DNA from: Bacillota bacterium | Lineage (GTDB): Bacteria; Bacillota; Clostridia; Oscillospirales; Acutalibacteraceae | Assembly: GCA_023390175.1 (NCBI GenBank) | Contig: JAEWDK010000020.1 | Coordinates: forward strand, 124,001 to 188,000 | DNA: 64,000 bases | Direction: 5' to 3' | In this document: positions 33,016-41,282 of the stretch, one piece after another | Layout of the letters: every line of letters starts with the position of its first letter | Position numbering within the stretch: the stretch's first letter is position 1 | Position numbers and translations under genes: made by a program | Notes under the pieces: model-generated | Databases searched by the model: none | The model's input: the letters and a program-made list of their open reading frames with translations, nothing else | Told to the model about the DNA's origin: nothing

Positions 33016-34075
33016 TAATATTCGGATCAAAAACATCTACTATATGCTATCATATGCTTATCAAAGTTTGAAAGAAAACGGATATGAAAAACTGTCTAGT
33101 GAGGAATTTGACAATATCCACGATTTATTTGCGGCGATCCTGTGTCTGGGGGTTAGCGGCCAGATCAAACGTGGACTCAATAGAGACTATGTGCCGTTGG
33201 AGGAATCACTTGCGGGATTACGCGGTCAAATACGCATTTCAGAAATAATAAAGACTCAATCTATGACTCAAGGGAAACTAGTATGCGCTTATGATGAATT
33301 TACGGAAAATACTCTCCTAAATCGAATCATAAAGAGCACACTTGTTTTGCTTATTCGCCACGGAAACGTAAAACCAGACAACAAAAAAGGACTACGTAAA
33401 TTGCTGCTCTACTTTAGCAATGTGTCGGATATTGATTGCCGTTCAATCCACTGGGATGCTGTCAAATATCACAGGAACAATTCGTCTTACCGCGCGCTTA
33501 TCAACATCTGTTATTTGGTTATAAAAGGTTTTCTCCAGACAACTCAAAAAGGCGATTATCAGTTGTCCTCTTGGCTTCAGGATGAGGAAATGCATCGATT
33601 ATACGAACATTTTGTTCTTGCTTATTATCGTCGTCATCATCCGGAACTGCATCCGGCAGCTTCTTACATAGACTGGGATATTCCCAGCTTTGAAGATAAG
33701 AGCTTGCTGCCAGCCATGAAAACAGATATCACTCTTTCAAATGGAGAACGCAAGCTGATTATTGATACAAAATATTACAGCAATACCATGCAGATAAATA
33801 GTCTGTTTAATAGCACAACATTTATTTCCAGCAACATCTATCAAATTTTTACCTATGTAAAAAACAGTGATAAAGCTGGAAACGGCAATGTGGCAGGCGT
33901 ACTACTGTATGCCAAAACGAATGAGGCATTAACCCCTGACCACACATTTACCATGGGTGGAAATAAAATCAGCCTGCGTACCTTGAATTTAGACTGTGAA
34001 TGGGAAAAAATCACTGCCCAGCTTGAAGGCTTGTGTTTATGGTTTATTGCTGATTCTGAGAGGATTAAACTATGA
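33008..34075 (+). CDS. mcrC: McrC-like nuclease subunit
   Basis: Endonuclease partner of McrB, 355 residues from ATG 33008. The N-terminal part (RIKNIYYMLSYAYQSLKENG) is the standard McrC/LlaJI start that contacts the McrB ring. The C-terminal PD-(D/E)xK nuclease is visible as AMKTDITLSNGERKLIIDTKYY near 236-257. The following TFISSNIYQIFTYV is also conserved. It overlaps both neighbours (8 and 4 bases), so mcrB, mcrC and the next gene form one translationally coupled operon. Confidence 0.92.
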   Translation: MADNIRIKNIYYMLSYAYQSLKENGYEKLSSEEFDNIHDLFAAILCLGVSGQIKRGLNRDYVPLEESLAGLRGQIRISEIIKTQSMTQGKLVCAYDEFTENTLLNRIIKSTLVLLIRHGNVKPDNKKGLRKLLLYFSNVSDIDCRSIHWDAVKYHRNNSSYRALINICYLVIKGFLQTTQKGDYQLSSWLQDEEMHRLYEHFVLAYYRRHHPELHPAASYIDWDIPSFEDKSLLPAMKTDITLSNGERKLIIDTKYYSNTMQINSLFNSTTFISSNIYQIFTYVKNSDKAGNGNVAGVLLYAKTNEALTPDHTFTMGGNKISLRTLNLDCEWEKITAQLEGLCLWFIADSERIKL

Positions 34076-34686
34076 TTATTGTTTATGCAGCAGATATTGG
34101 ATCGATTAAAAATAAGAATTTTGCATGGGCAAGATTAGCAAATGATATAAATCAAGTCGATACAGATACTTCTATACATACTTTAGTAGACGCAATTGAT
34201 TTTGACCTTGCTCAAAACAATAAGGTGTGCTTAGGATTTGAGTGCCCGCTATTTATTAATCTTCCATCTGACCCAGTTATGTTAACCTCGGCAAGAATGG
34301 GAGAAGGAGCAAGGGCGTGGTCCGCAGGTGCTGGCAGTGGATCACTTACAACAGGTTTAGCCGAAGTATTATGGATTCTTTCCGAATTAAAAAAGAAGTC
34401 AATATATCCCTTCAAAACAACCTTCGCGATTGATAACTTGCTAAGAGGTAATGAAAATCTTTTGATTTGGGAAGCTTTTGTGACATCAAAATTCAAAGGG
34501 AAATCTCATTGCGAAGATGCAGTTATTGCAGCAAGGAAGTTCTCTGAGAAATTGAATTCAGGGTCAATACGATCTGACGTAACCGTTGAGAATCCATATT
34601 CTTTAGTAGGCGCTGCATTGTTGCGTTCAGGAATAACCAATGATATTAAAATGTTAGAAAAGCAGTGTATTGTTATCAGGGCGTAA
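34072..34686 (+). CDS. Uncharacterised protein coupled to mcrBC
   Basis: Protein of 204 residues whose ATG overlaps the mcrC stop codon (ATGA). The N terminus, IIVYAADIGSIKNKNFAWARL, followed by LGFECPLFINLP near 57 and TSARMGEGARAWSAGAGSGS near 75, has the layout of an RNase H-like fold with acidic residues after beta strands (similar in style to DUF429 predicted nucleases); SHCEDAVIAARKF near 145 could supply another acidic ligand. No family was firmly recognised. The tight coupling suggests an accessory role in the restriction system. Confidence 0.7.
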   Translation: MIIVYAADIGSIKNKNFAWARLANDINQVDTDTSIHTLVDAIDFDLAQNNKVCLGFECPLFINLPSDPVMLTSARMGEGARAWSAGAGSGSLTTGLAEVLWILSELKKKSIYPFKTTFAIDNLLRGNENLLIWEAFVTSKFKGKSHCEDAVIAARKFSEKLNSGSIRSDVTVENPYSLVGAALLRSGITNDIKMLEKQCIVIRA

Positions 34687-34695
34687 GATTCATAC

Positions 34696-34764
34696 TGAAC
34701 TTCGCATAATGTTTAACTGTTGTCGTTTCCCCTTCCTTTTGAACTTCGCATTATGTTTATAATC
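34696..34764 (+). repeat. Recurrent intergenic element, copies B and C
   Basis: TGAACTTCGCATAATGTTTA (34696-34715) and TTTGAACTTCGCATTATG onward (34739-34764) lie 10 and 53 bases after the stop codon of the third mcrBC-operon gene, separated by a TTTCCCCTTCC stretch. Confidence 0.6.
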
Positions 34765-34802
34765 TATATGAAAATCCGGTCTGATTATTTCTGACTGTTA
34801 TA

Positions 34803-34849
34803 ATACAGCCGTTGCTTCCCCCATTTCTGGGTGGAGGCGACGGCTGTAT
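34803..34849 (-). terminator. Terminator of pflB
   Basis: ATACAGCCGTTGCTTCCCCC and GGGTGGAGGCGACGGCTGTAT form a long, slightly imperfect stem just past the pflB stop codon. Confidence 0.75.
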
Positions 34850-34852
34850 AGA

Positions 34853-37099
34853 TTACATTTTGCTGTGGCAAGTTCTCGCGATGACGTCAAGCTGCTGTTC
34901 TCTTGTGAGATCAATGAATTTCACCGCATATCCCGACACACGGATCGTAAAATTCGCATACTCCGGATTCTCCGGATGCTCCATTGCATCTTTCAGCTTT
35001 TCAACACCGAAGACATTAACGTTAAGATGATGTGCACCACGGTCAAAATATCCATCAAGCACATGCGAAAGAGTTTCACTCTGTTCTGCCTCCGTATGTC
35101 CCAGCGTGCCTGGGCTGATGGTCTGCGTGTTGGAAATTCCATCAAGCGCGTACTCGTAAGGCAGTTTTGCAACGGAGTTGAGGGATGCAAGAAGTCCGTT
35201 TTGCTCCGCACCGTAGGAAGGATTTGCACCGGGTGCCAACGGTGTTCCTGCCTGTCTCCCGTCGGGCAGCGTACCTGTATTCTTGCCGTACACAACATTA
35301 GATGTAATCGTAAGAATAGACGTTGTAGGCTCCGAATCACGGTAGGTATGATATTTCCGAAGTTTTTTCATGAAGGCCTTCAGAAGCCACACGGCAATAT
35401 CATCGGCCCGGTCATCGTCATTTCCGTAACGCGGAAACTCTCCTTCGATCTTGAAGTCCACCGCAACGCCGCTTTCATCACGTATGGGAATTACCTTGGC
35501 GTACTGAATGGCGGAAAGGGAATCGACCACATGTGAGAAACCTGCGATTCCGGTCGCGAACGTTCTCCTAACATTGGTATCAATCAGCGCCATTTCTGCC
35601 GCTTCGTAGTAATATTTGTCATGCATATACTGAATCAGATTCAGAACGTTTACGTACAGTCCCGCCAGCCAATCCATCATGACATCGTACTTTGCCATCA
35701 CATCTCCATAGTCGAGGACTTCAGATATAACGGGTTTGTAAGCAGGACCCACCTGCTGGCCGGTCCTTTCGTCCACACCCCCGTTGATGGCGTACAACAG
35801 ACACTTGGCAAGATTTGCCCTTGCCCCAAAAAACTGCATTTCTTTGCCGGTCTGCGTCGCGGAGACACAGCAGCAGATGCTGTAATCGTCGCCCCAGATT
35901 GGACGCATCACGTCGTCATTTTCATATTGAATGGAGCTTGTTTTAACGGAAATGGCAGCCGCGTATTTCTTATAGTTTTCCGGAAGCTTTGAAGAATAAA
36001 GAACGGTGAGGTTAGGTTCCGGCGCGGGCCCCATATCTTCCAGCGTGTGCAGGAATCGGTAGTCATTTTTGGTCACCATGTGGCGGCCGTCCATGCCGAG
36101 ACCTGCTGTTTCCAACGTGGCCCAGACGGGGTCTCCGGAAAACAGCTGATTGTAAGAAGGAATCCGGGCAAATTTCACCATTCTGAGTTTTAATACCAGA
36201 TGGTCAATCAGTTCCTGCGCTTCCTTTTCGGTAAGCGTTCCTTCCTCCAAATCACGCTGAATATAGATATCAAGAAATGTAGACACACGGCCAACACTCA
36301 TTGCCGCGCCGTTCTGGCTCTTGACCGCTGCCAAATATCCGAAGTACAGCCACTGGACGGCTTCCCCCGCGTTGTTTGCCGGCTTTGAAATATCGAAGCC
36401 GTAGCTCGCCGCCATTTCCTGAATCTGCCGCAATGCCTTAATCTGATCGGAAAGCTCCTCCTTCTGGCGAATTACTTCGTCCGTCATGGTTCCGGAGCCG
36501 CAGTTGGAAAAGTCCTCTTTCTTCTCTGCAATCAGAAATTCGATGCCATAGAGTGCGACACGGCGGTAATCACCGACGATGCGCCCACGCCCGTAAGTAT
36601 CCGGAAGACCGGTGATGATCTTGTTGTGGCGAGCCTTCTTCATTTCAGGCGTATACACGTCAAAAACCGCCTGATTGTGCGTTTTGTGGTATTCAGTGAA
36701 AATCTTATCCAGTTCCGGGTCTGGCGTATAGCCGTAGGTGGTGCAGGCTTCCTGCGCCATCTTGATTCCGCCGTAGGGCATGAACGCCCTTTTCAGGGGT
36801 TTATCCGTTTGCAGGCCCACCACTTTTTCAAGGCTTTTTAAGTCGCCGTCTATATAGGCTGGCCCATAGGCGGTGATACCGGAGACAATTTTCGTCTCCA
36901 TATCCAGCACGCCGTTCTGTGCTCTTTCCTGCTTCTGCAATTCCTGAACTTTTCCCCAGAGCTTGTTCGTCGCATCGGTCGGGTCCTCCAGAAAGCTCTG
37001 GTCCCCGTCGTACTGCGTATAGTTATTCTGGATAAAATCCCTCACATTGACGTCATCTGTCCAGTGGGAACCTTTAAAGTTCCTCCATTCCTGTTTCAT
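34853..37099 (-). CDS. pflB: Formate C-acetyltransferase (pyruvate formate-lyase)
   Basis: Glycyl-radical enzyme that splits pyruvate with CoA into acetyl-CoA and formate during anaerobic growth. Full length, 748 residues. The catalytic cysteine pair lies in YSICCCVSATQTGKEMQFFG near 407; the glycine that carries the radical is in TIRVSGYAVKFIDLTREQQ near 724. The N terminus (WRNFKGSHWTDDVNVRDFI) is that of true PFL, not of a choline or glycerol lyase. It lies about 90 bases downstream of its activating enzyme, with an FNR-type box in the gap. It sits in an otherwise accessory region, which is unusual. Confidence 0.97.
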   Translation of the reverse strand: MKQEWRNFKGSHWTDDVNVRDFIQNNYTQYDGDQSFLEDPTDATNKLWGKVQELQKQERAQNGVLDMETKIVSGITAYGPAYIDGDLKSLEKVVGLQTDKPLKRAFMPYGGIKMAQEACTTYGYTPDPELDKIFTEYHKTHNQAVFDVYTPEMKKARHNKIITGLPDTYGRGRIVGDYRRVALYGIEFLIAEKKEDFSNCGSGTMTDEVIRQKEELSDQIKALRQIQEMAASYGFDISKPANNAGEAVQWLYFGYLAAVKSQNGAAMSVGRVSTFLDIYIQRDLEEGTLTEKEAQELIDHLVLKLRMVKFARIPSYNQLFSGDPVWATLETAGLGMDGRHMVTKNDYRFLHTLEDMGPAPEPNLTVLYSSKLPENYKKYAAAISVKTSSIQYENDDVMRPIWGDDYSICCCVSATQTGKEMQFFGARANLAKCLLYAINGGVDERTGQQVGPAYKPVISEVLDYGDVMAKYDVMMDWLAGLYVNVLNLIQYMHDKYYYEAAEMALIDTNVRRTFATGIAGFSHVVDSLSAIQYAKVIPIRDESGVAVDFKIEGEFPRYGNDDDRADDIAVWLLKAFMKKLRKYHTYRDSEPTTSILTITSNVVYGKNTGTLPDGRQAGTPLAPGANPSYGAEQNGLLASLNSVAKLPYEYALDGISNTQTISPGTLGHTEAEQSETLSHVLDGYFDRGAHHLNVNVFGVEKLKDAMEHPENPEYANFTIRVSGYAVKFIDLTREQQLDVIARTCHSKM

Positions 37100-37181
37100 A
37101 TAAAAATCTCCTTTCTTGGACTGAATTCAGTTTTCTCTGCAATTCTGGCTTATAGTTTAGCTGATATGATCAGCAGATTCC

Positions 37182-37195
37182 TTGATTGTGATCAA
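37182..37195 (-). promoter_or_regulatory. FNR-type box upstream of pflB
   Basis: TTGATTGTGATCAA is a perfect match to TTGAT-N4-ATCAA. It overlaps the pflA stop codon and lies 83 bases before pflB. A further palindrome, GCTGATATGATCAGC, is at 37160-37174. Confidence 0.75.
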
Positions 37196-37962
37196 ATTTT
37201 ACCAGCAGCTTTTTCCGGTGTGCCCAAGGCGATGCTTTCACCACAAAGAATACGTCGGGCGTTTTCCAAGCGATCCGCCCCGGGCGACTTCACTCCCGCC
37301 AGAGAATAGGGTATGCCGAGCTTTTCCCACTTGTATTCCCCCATAGAGTGGTAGGGGAGTACTTCAATCTTCTTCACGTTTTTTAATGTTATAATAAATT
37401 CCCGAGTTTTCCGCAGCCAGACATCATCGTCCGTAATCCCCGGAACAAGCACATGCCGAATCCAGACAGGTTTGCCACTCTCGGACAAATAGCGGAACAG
37501 GTCGATGATGTTATCATTCGGTTGGCCTGTCAGCTTTTGATGCTCCACGGGATCGATATGCTTGATATCCATCAGGAAAAGGTCCGTGTATCGCGTCAGT
37601 TCCTGAAACTTCGAAAAGAACGGTTCTTCATGCGTAAACGGCTGACCGGCCGTGTCAATAGCGGTATTGATTCCCCGTATTTTTGCTTTCCGAAACAAAT
37701 CCAGAAGAAAATCGATCTGCAAAAGCGGTTCACCGCCGCTGACAGTAATGCCGCCTTCTTTTCCCCAATAGCTTCGGTATCGCTCAGCCTGGTCCAGAAG
37801 TTCATCCGCCGTGCGCAGATCGTTGGAATGAGGATCCCACGTATCGGCGTTGTGGCAATAACGGCAGCGCATCATGCATCCCTTGAAAAAGATAACGAAT
37901 CGAATCCCGGGGCCGTCAACGGAGCCAAAGGATTCAGTGGAATGGATTGCTCCTCTAATCAT
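37192..37962 (-). CDS. pflA: Pyruvate formate-lyase activating enzyme
   Basis: Radical SAM enzyme that installs the glycyl radical on PflB. 256 residues from ATG 37962, which has AGGAGG 6 bases upstream. The iron-sulphur motif is FFKGCMMRCRYCHNADTWDP near 24-43 (CxxxCxxC), followed by KEGGITVSGGEPLLQ near 80 and the DIKH segment near 143. Length and N terminus (IRGAIHSTESFGSVDGPGIR) are typical of PflA. A perfect FNR-type box lies 54 bases upstream. Confidence 0.96.
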   Translation of the reverse strand: MIRGAIHSTESFGSVDGPGIRFVIFFKGCMMRCRYCHNADTWDPHSNDLRTADELLDQAERYRSYWGKEGGITVSGGEPLLQIDFLLDLFRKAKIRGINTAIDTAGQPFTHEEPFFSKFQELTRYTDLFLMDIKHIDPVEHQKLTGQPNDNIIDLFRYLSESGKPVWIRHVLVPGITDDDVWLRKTREFIITLKNVKKIEVLPYHSMGEYKWEKLGIPYSLAGVKSPGADRLENARRILCGESIALGTPEKAAGKI

Positions 37963-38015
37963 ATGGATCCTCCTTTCTGATAGGTTAATCATACTCGCAG
38001 TTTGGTTTCTATTCT

Positions 38016-38029
38016 TTGATTCAAATCAA
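38016..38029 (-). promoter_or_regulatory. FNR-type box upstream of pflA
   Basis: TTGATTCAAATCAA fits TTGAT-N4-ATCAA exactly, 54 bases before the pflA start; a further half-like TTTGATTAAA follows at 38031-38040. Confidence 0.75.
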
Positions 38030-38064
38030 ATTTGATTAAAAAATTCATCCTCTCGACAAAGCAC

Positions 38065-38104
38065 AAAAAAGGCTTGCCCCCTGAAAATTTACAGACGGCA
38101 AGCC
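38065..38104 (-). terminator. Terminator of the FNR-like regulator gene
   Basis: GGCTTGCC and GGCAAGCC pair and, on the minus strand, run into TTTTTTGTGC. Confidence 0.82.
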
Positions 38105-38144
38105 ACTGAGGCCGCTATATGAAATATTTGGATTGTTTTCCGGA

Positions 38145-38870
38145 TCACTTTACCGGCTGGCTGGCTTCATAGACTTTCTTCAGTTCACCGCGATCCGTGA
38201 CCAGAATTTTCCCCTGGCCGAGCCGTTTCACAAAATGTGCTTTTTCAAACTTGCTCAGAATCCTGCTGACCGTCTCCGGACGCAGTCCTACACTGGCGGC
38301 GATATCATCCAGCTTCAGCTTAATCTCCGGCCCGACGCACCGGATATCCCGGTCTAACAAAAATCCTGCAAGCCGCACCGTCGGGTCATGGATGGAAAGC
38401 AGCAGCGCCTTTTCGTTGGAATCCTTGAGCCGGAGGGAAAGAAGTGAAATGAGATTCATCGCGATGCCCGGACGGTCTGCGAGAAATTGTATGAATTCGC
38501 TTTTTCGTATCTCACACAGATCTACTTTGGACAGGCAAATTGCTGAATACGGAAAAACGGCCTCTTCCAGAAAAAGATTTTCCCATATGGCGTCTCCATC
38601 GTGAATGATGTCGAGAATATATTCGTTTCCATCCGTATCGTACTTACAGAGCTTGATCCTTCCTTTTCGAATAATCAGAACAGAATCCACTTTTTCGCCT
38701 ACTTGAAATAGGGTGGTGCCTTTTGCCCTAGTCGTCTGCACGGCATGCTCTGTGAGTCTTTTCTGAATATCATTCGGAAGTGTGCCGAACAGGGGGATAG
38801 TTGCCGTGCACCAGGTGCTATTTTTGCAGTTTGCACATCCGATCTGAATTTTTTTCTCCGCTTTTTCCAT
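38145..38870 (-). CDS. Crp/Fnr family regulator with N-terminal cysteine cluster
   Basis: Transcription factor of about 241 residues: an N-terminal cysteine motif IGCANCKNSTWC (C-x2-C-x5-C), a cyclic-nucleotide-like beta barrel (GTTLFQVGEKVDSVLIIRKG) and a C-terminal HTH (IAASVGLRPETVSRILSKFE near 182-201). The cysteines would allow an oxygen-labile iron-sulphur cluster, as in FNR. It directly precedes pflA-pflB, whose upstream regions carry perfect FNR-type boxes, so anaerobic control of this locus is the likely role. ATG 38870 is preferred (GGAG 9 bases upstream); ATG 38885 is possible. Confidence 0.88.
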   Translation of the reverse strand: MEKAEKKIQIGCANCKNSTWCTATIPLFGTLPNDIQKRLTEHAVQTTRAKGTTLFQVGEKVDSVLIIRKGRIKLCKYDTDGNEYILDIIHDGDAIWENLFLEEAVFPYSAICLSKVDLCEIRKSEFIQFLADRPGIAMNLISLLSLRLKDSNEKALLLSIHDPTVRLAGFLLDRDIRCVGPEIKLKLDDIAASVGLRPETVSRILSKFEKAHFVKRLGQGKILVTDRGELKKVYEASQPVK

Positions 38871-39153
38871 TGCATTGTTCTCCATCTATTTCAAGACTCT
38901 AAATACTTTTTTTATTGTATCACAACCGCTTTAGATATTTATGTTCCAATTTTAGCTATTGTAAATTGTATTATTTCTGCCGCGAGGTACAATGTAGAAG
39001 AATATATGTCTATAATTGAGCAAAACGCCATTGGTATCGTTCCAGCCGCTTTTCTTTGAGTGTTAAGATAGTTCATGTTGTGATATAATTCTATCAGTTG
39101 ATGTAATTACTGTCAAATGCCACTGCTGCAGGGGTTTACAATGTTTATCTTTC

Positions 39154-39321
39154 TTGACTTTTATTAGCAGAATTATAAAAGATAAAGGTTCAGCATTTTC
39201 AATAAGTGGTGAATGGATAAAAGCGCCGGAAGATGTTATGGATTTAGCTGTTTTTCTTGCAGGACAACCTGATGTAGGACCTGCAGCTCAAAGCTTTCGT
39301 TTGATGAGAAGAGATATATAG
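39154..39321 (+). pseudogene. C-terminal fragment of a short-chain dehydrogenase
   Basis: A 55-residue frame, from FISRIIKDKGSAFSISGEW through EDVMDLAVFLAGQPDVGP to SFRLMRRDI, resembles the last part of an SDR oxidoreductase (the helix and loop before the C terminus). The Rossmann fold, active-site Tyr-Lys and most of the gene are absent; the preceding 280 bases (38871-39153) hold nothing recognisable. It is followed by a copy of the recurrent element. Confidence 0.6.
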
Positions 39322-39328
39322 TGATATC

Positions 39329-39389
39329 TGTGTATGAGCAAACTGGGGCGCTTCTTCCCCATCTTGAACTTCGCAGTTTGTTTATGACA
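39329..39389 (+). repeat. Recurrent intergenic element, copy D
   Basis: TATGAGCAAACTGG near 39333 and TTGAACTTCGCAGTTTGTTT onward (39364-39389) flank a TTCTTCCCC stretch. CAAACTG and CAGTTTG are inverted arms. Confidence 0.6.
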
Positions 39390-39443
39390 CTCATTGAGAA
39401 CATGTTTTATATGTAATTGGCAAGTTAAGCTTAAGGAGATAAA

Positions 39444-39962
39444 ATGAGCGGATTTTTTTTGTTAATTCCATTTTTGCTGATAAGATTTGGACTTTTAAGT
39501 TTAATAAGCCAAGAAGGGATAAAACGTGCAGCTTTCTTTGCTCCGCTAATTGGAAGGGAAAAAGCTGCGTACTGGTTTTATCAGATTTCAACTACTTTGA
39601 TTTTTGTCTATCTATTCTTTCTTAAGATCACAACTGAAACGAATTGGTTATACGCAGGTTTGGTGATATTGGGATTTGGAGTTTTGCTGTGTCTTGTATC
39701 TGTAATTGATTTTGCAAAACCTGCGGAGAATGGCATCAATGTTAATGGATTATATCGGATTTCTCGTAACCCAATGTATGTGGCATATTTTATATATTTT
39801 CTAGGCTGTGTAGCGCTTACTCAATCACTGTTATTATTTGCTATACTGATAGTCTTTCAAATATCTGCGCATTGGATTATCCTGTCTGAAGAAAGATGGT
39901 GCATAAAGGAATTTGGAGATGAGTACAAAAATTATATGAATAAGGTAAGGCGATATATTTAG
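39444..39962 (+). CDS. Isoprenylcysteine carboxyl methyltransferase (ICMT/PEMT) family protein
   Basis: Integral membrane methyltransferase-like protein of 172 residues with four to five helices. The C-terminal SAM-binding motif is clear: GLYRISRNPMYVAYFIYFLG near 110-129, followed by EERWCIKEFGDEYKNYMNKV near 148-167 (the conserved E-x8-Y). AAGGAG precedes ATG 39444. Bacterial members act on lipids or unknown small molecules. It lies between two copies of the recurrent element in the same orientation, like a single-gene cassette. Confidence 0.85.
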   Translation: MSGFFLLIPFLLIRFGLLSLISQEGIKRAAFFAPLIGREKAAYWFYQISTTLIFVYLFFLKITTETNWLYAGLVILGFGVLLCLVSVIDFAKPAENGINVNGLYRISRNPMYVAYFIYFLGCVALTQSLLLFAILIVFQISAHWIILSEERWCIKEFGDEYKNYMNKVRRYI

Positions 39963-39979
39963 CCATTCGTCAATACAAT

Positions 39980-40026
39980 CTTTAATGAGCATATCATCCC
40001 TTTGAACTTCACAGTTTGTTTATGAT
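39980..40026 (+). repeat. Recurrent intergenic element, copy E
   Basis: TAATGAGCATATCATCCC followed by TTGAACTTCACAGTTTGTTT onward (40002-40026), 18-64 bases past the methyltransferase stop codon. It matches copy D at 22 of about 24 positions. Confidence 0.6.
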
Positions 40027-40057
40027 ATTCTATAGTAGCATAATTGAGAGGTGAACG

Positions 40058-40174
40058 ATGAAAGACAAGCGACAAGCTAAAATAGAAAAGCACTTTTTTA
40101 TTTTTTTTAATGGCCGAAGAGTCATGCCTACCTCTTTGCGGCTAAAAGCAATCAGAAAGGATAATGTTTTATGA
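40058..40174 (+). CDS. Small basic protein coupled to the DsrE-like gene
   Basis: A 38-residue Lys/Arg-rich protein starting MKDKRQAKIEKHFF. GAGAGG lies 6 bases before ATG 40058 and its stop overlaps the next start (ATGA), so it looks translated. No family recognised. Confidence 0.5.
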   Translation: MKDKRQAKIEKHFFIFFNGRRVMPTSLRLKAIRKDNVL

Positions 40175-40374
40175 ATCTTAAAGTTATTTTTCATATAGAT
40201 AAAAATCAAAAATGGGATTTGTTTATTAATAACGTAAAAAATCTGTTGTCATCATATGAAGGCAAATTTTCAGACTCATCTATAGAGATTTTAGCTAATT
40301 CAGAAGCAGTGGAAGGTTATGTGGTATGCCTTGCTGGGAATGGGATAGCTAAAGGCCAATATATCAGTTTATAA
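40171..40374 (+). CDS. DsrE/DsrF-like protein, apparently truncated
   Basis: 67 residues opening LKVIFHIDKNQKWDLFINNV and continuing to SIEILANSEAVEGY, which is the first half of the DsrE-like fold (about 110 residues in full-length relatives). After residue 53 the sequence departs from the family (VVCLAGNGIAKGQ) and stops, so the second half with the usual cysteine is missing. It is coupled to the 38-residue gene before it. The 200 bases that follow hold no supported gene. Confidence 0.6.
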   Translation: MNLKVIFHIDKNQKWDLFINNVKNLLSSYEGKFSDSSIEILANSEAVEGYVVCLAGNGIAKGQYISL

Positions 40375-40580
40375 CTGTTGTTACGACTGGAATTATCCGC
40401 AGAATAATGCAGACTTTTTTGACACGTCACCATAAGCTATGCGAAAATATTTGATATCCGCTGGTCACGCCCGGACGCATGAAAGCGGTCGGATTGCTTT
40501 GAAAAAACATACGGACATAAAAATCCTCCAGACCCACGAGTTTGGAGGACTACTGTTGCTTTTTTAGACATGAGAATGAA

Positions 40581-40612
40581 TCCGCCAAACTTGTGTTTTT
40601 TTGTTTGGCGGA
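40581..40612 (-). terminator. Terminator of the ABC transporter operon
   Basis: TCCGCCAAAC and GTTTGGCGGA form a 10-bp stem just past the stop codon of the last permease gene. Confidence 0.8.
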
Positions 40613-40631
40613 TATATCCGCTTTGAATTTG

Positions 40632-41282
40632 TTATTGTGTAATGGCTATACGCTTTTTGCATAAAAACCAAACAATCAGCCACATTACAATTCCTATGAC
40701 TGTCAAAATGCATTTGTTCAGAAACCAAATTAGACCGCTTTCGTCTACGAAGCATATAAACAGATATATATACGGAACAAACGATATTCTTAGTAAACTT
40801 CTGGTCAGCATACTAAATAACCAATAAACCCCGCAGACGGCTACTGCGGCGTGGGAACTTTGAGTGAACATCGAACACAACACAGCAAGCGATGACAGGA
40901 AGAATGCGGTGGCCAGGTAAATAAACAGAAATTTGCCAAAAGCGAAAGCCAAATTCATTGTCTGATTTGCCATTATGCCTATTACAACAAAAACTCCAAC
41001 AACGACAAATGTATAAAGATAACGCATGAAAATCCAGCGAAAGAGTGATCTGTTTTGCGCTTCAAAGACCTCAAACATTGGGTCAGAACGGGTCTTTACA
41101 CACTCCCCGGTCATAATTGCCGTATAGAACGGCAAAACTACTTCAAATCCAAGCGTATCCCAATTGATTAAATTGCCGCCCATGGAACGCAAAAATAGAA
41201 AGGCTCCGACAACAAGAATGGAAATCCAATATAAATTGAATCCGATGATTTTTCTCTCAAATCTTATATTGGGCATTTCCAT
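40632..41282 (-). CDS. ABC-2 type transporter permease-like protein (second subunit)
   Basis: Membrane protein of 216 residues with about six helices and no soluble domain; the helix pattern and the segment EVVLPFYTAIMTGECVKTR near 50 fit ABC-2-type permeases. The ATG overlaps the stop codon of the preceding permease (TAATG), with GGAGG 8 bases upstream. It is the last gene of the blaI-blaR1-like/ABC operon. The substrate is unknown; antimicrobial peptide export or resistance is a common role for this layout. Confidence 0.8.
   Translation of the reverse strand: MEMPNIRFERKIIGFNLYWISILVVGAFLFLRSMGGNLINWDTLGFEVVLPFYTAIMTGECVKTRSDPMFEVFEAQNRSLFRWIFMRYLYTFVVVGVFVVIGIMANQTMNLAFAFGKFLFIYLATAFFLSSLAVLCSMFTQSSHAAVAVCGVYWLFSMLTRSLLRISFVPYIYLFICFVDESGLIWFLNKCILTVIGIVMWLIVWFLCKKRIAITQ

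Noticed and set aside
34696..40026. Similarity of GAACTTCGCATAATG to the loxP arm (ATAACTTCGTATA)
   Set aside because: Only one arm resembles it, copies are direct rather than fully palindromic, and no Cre-like recombinase is in the window; treated as an unclassified recurrent element.
40440..40570. A 42-residue plus-strand frame after the DsrE-like gene
   Set aside because: No ribosome site and it overlaps the terminator region of the convergent ABC operon; no family features.
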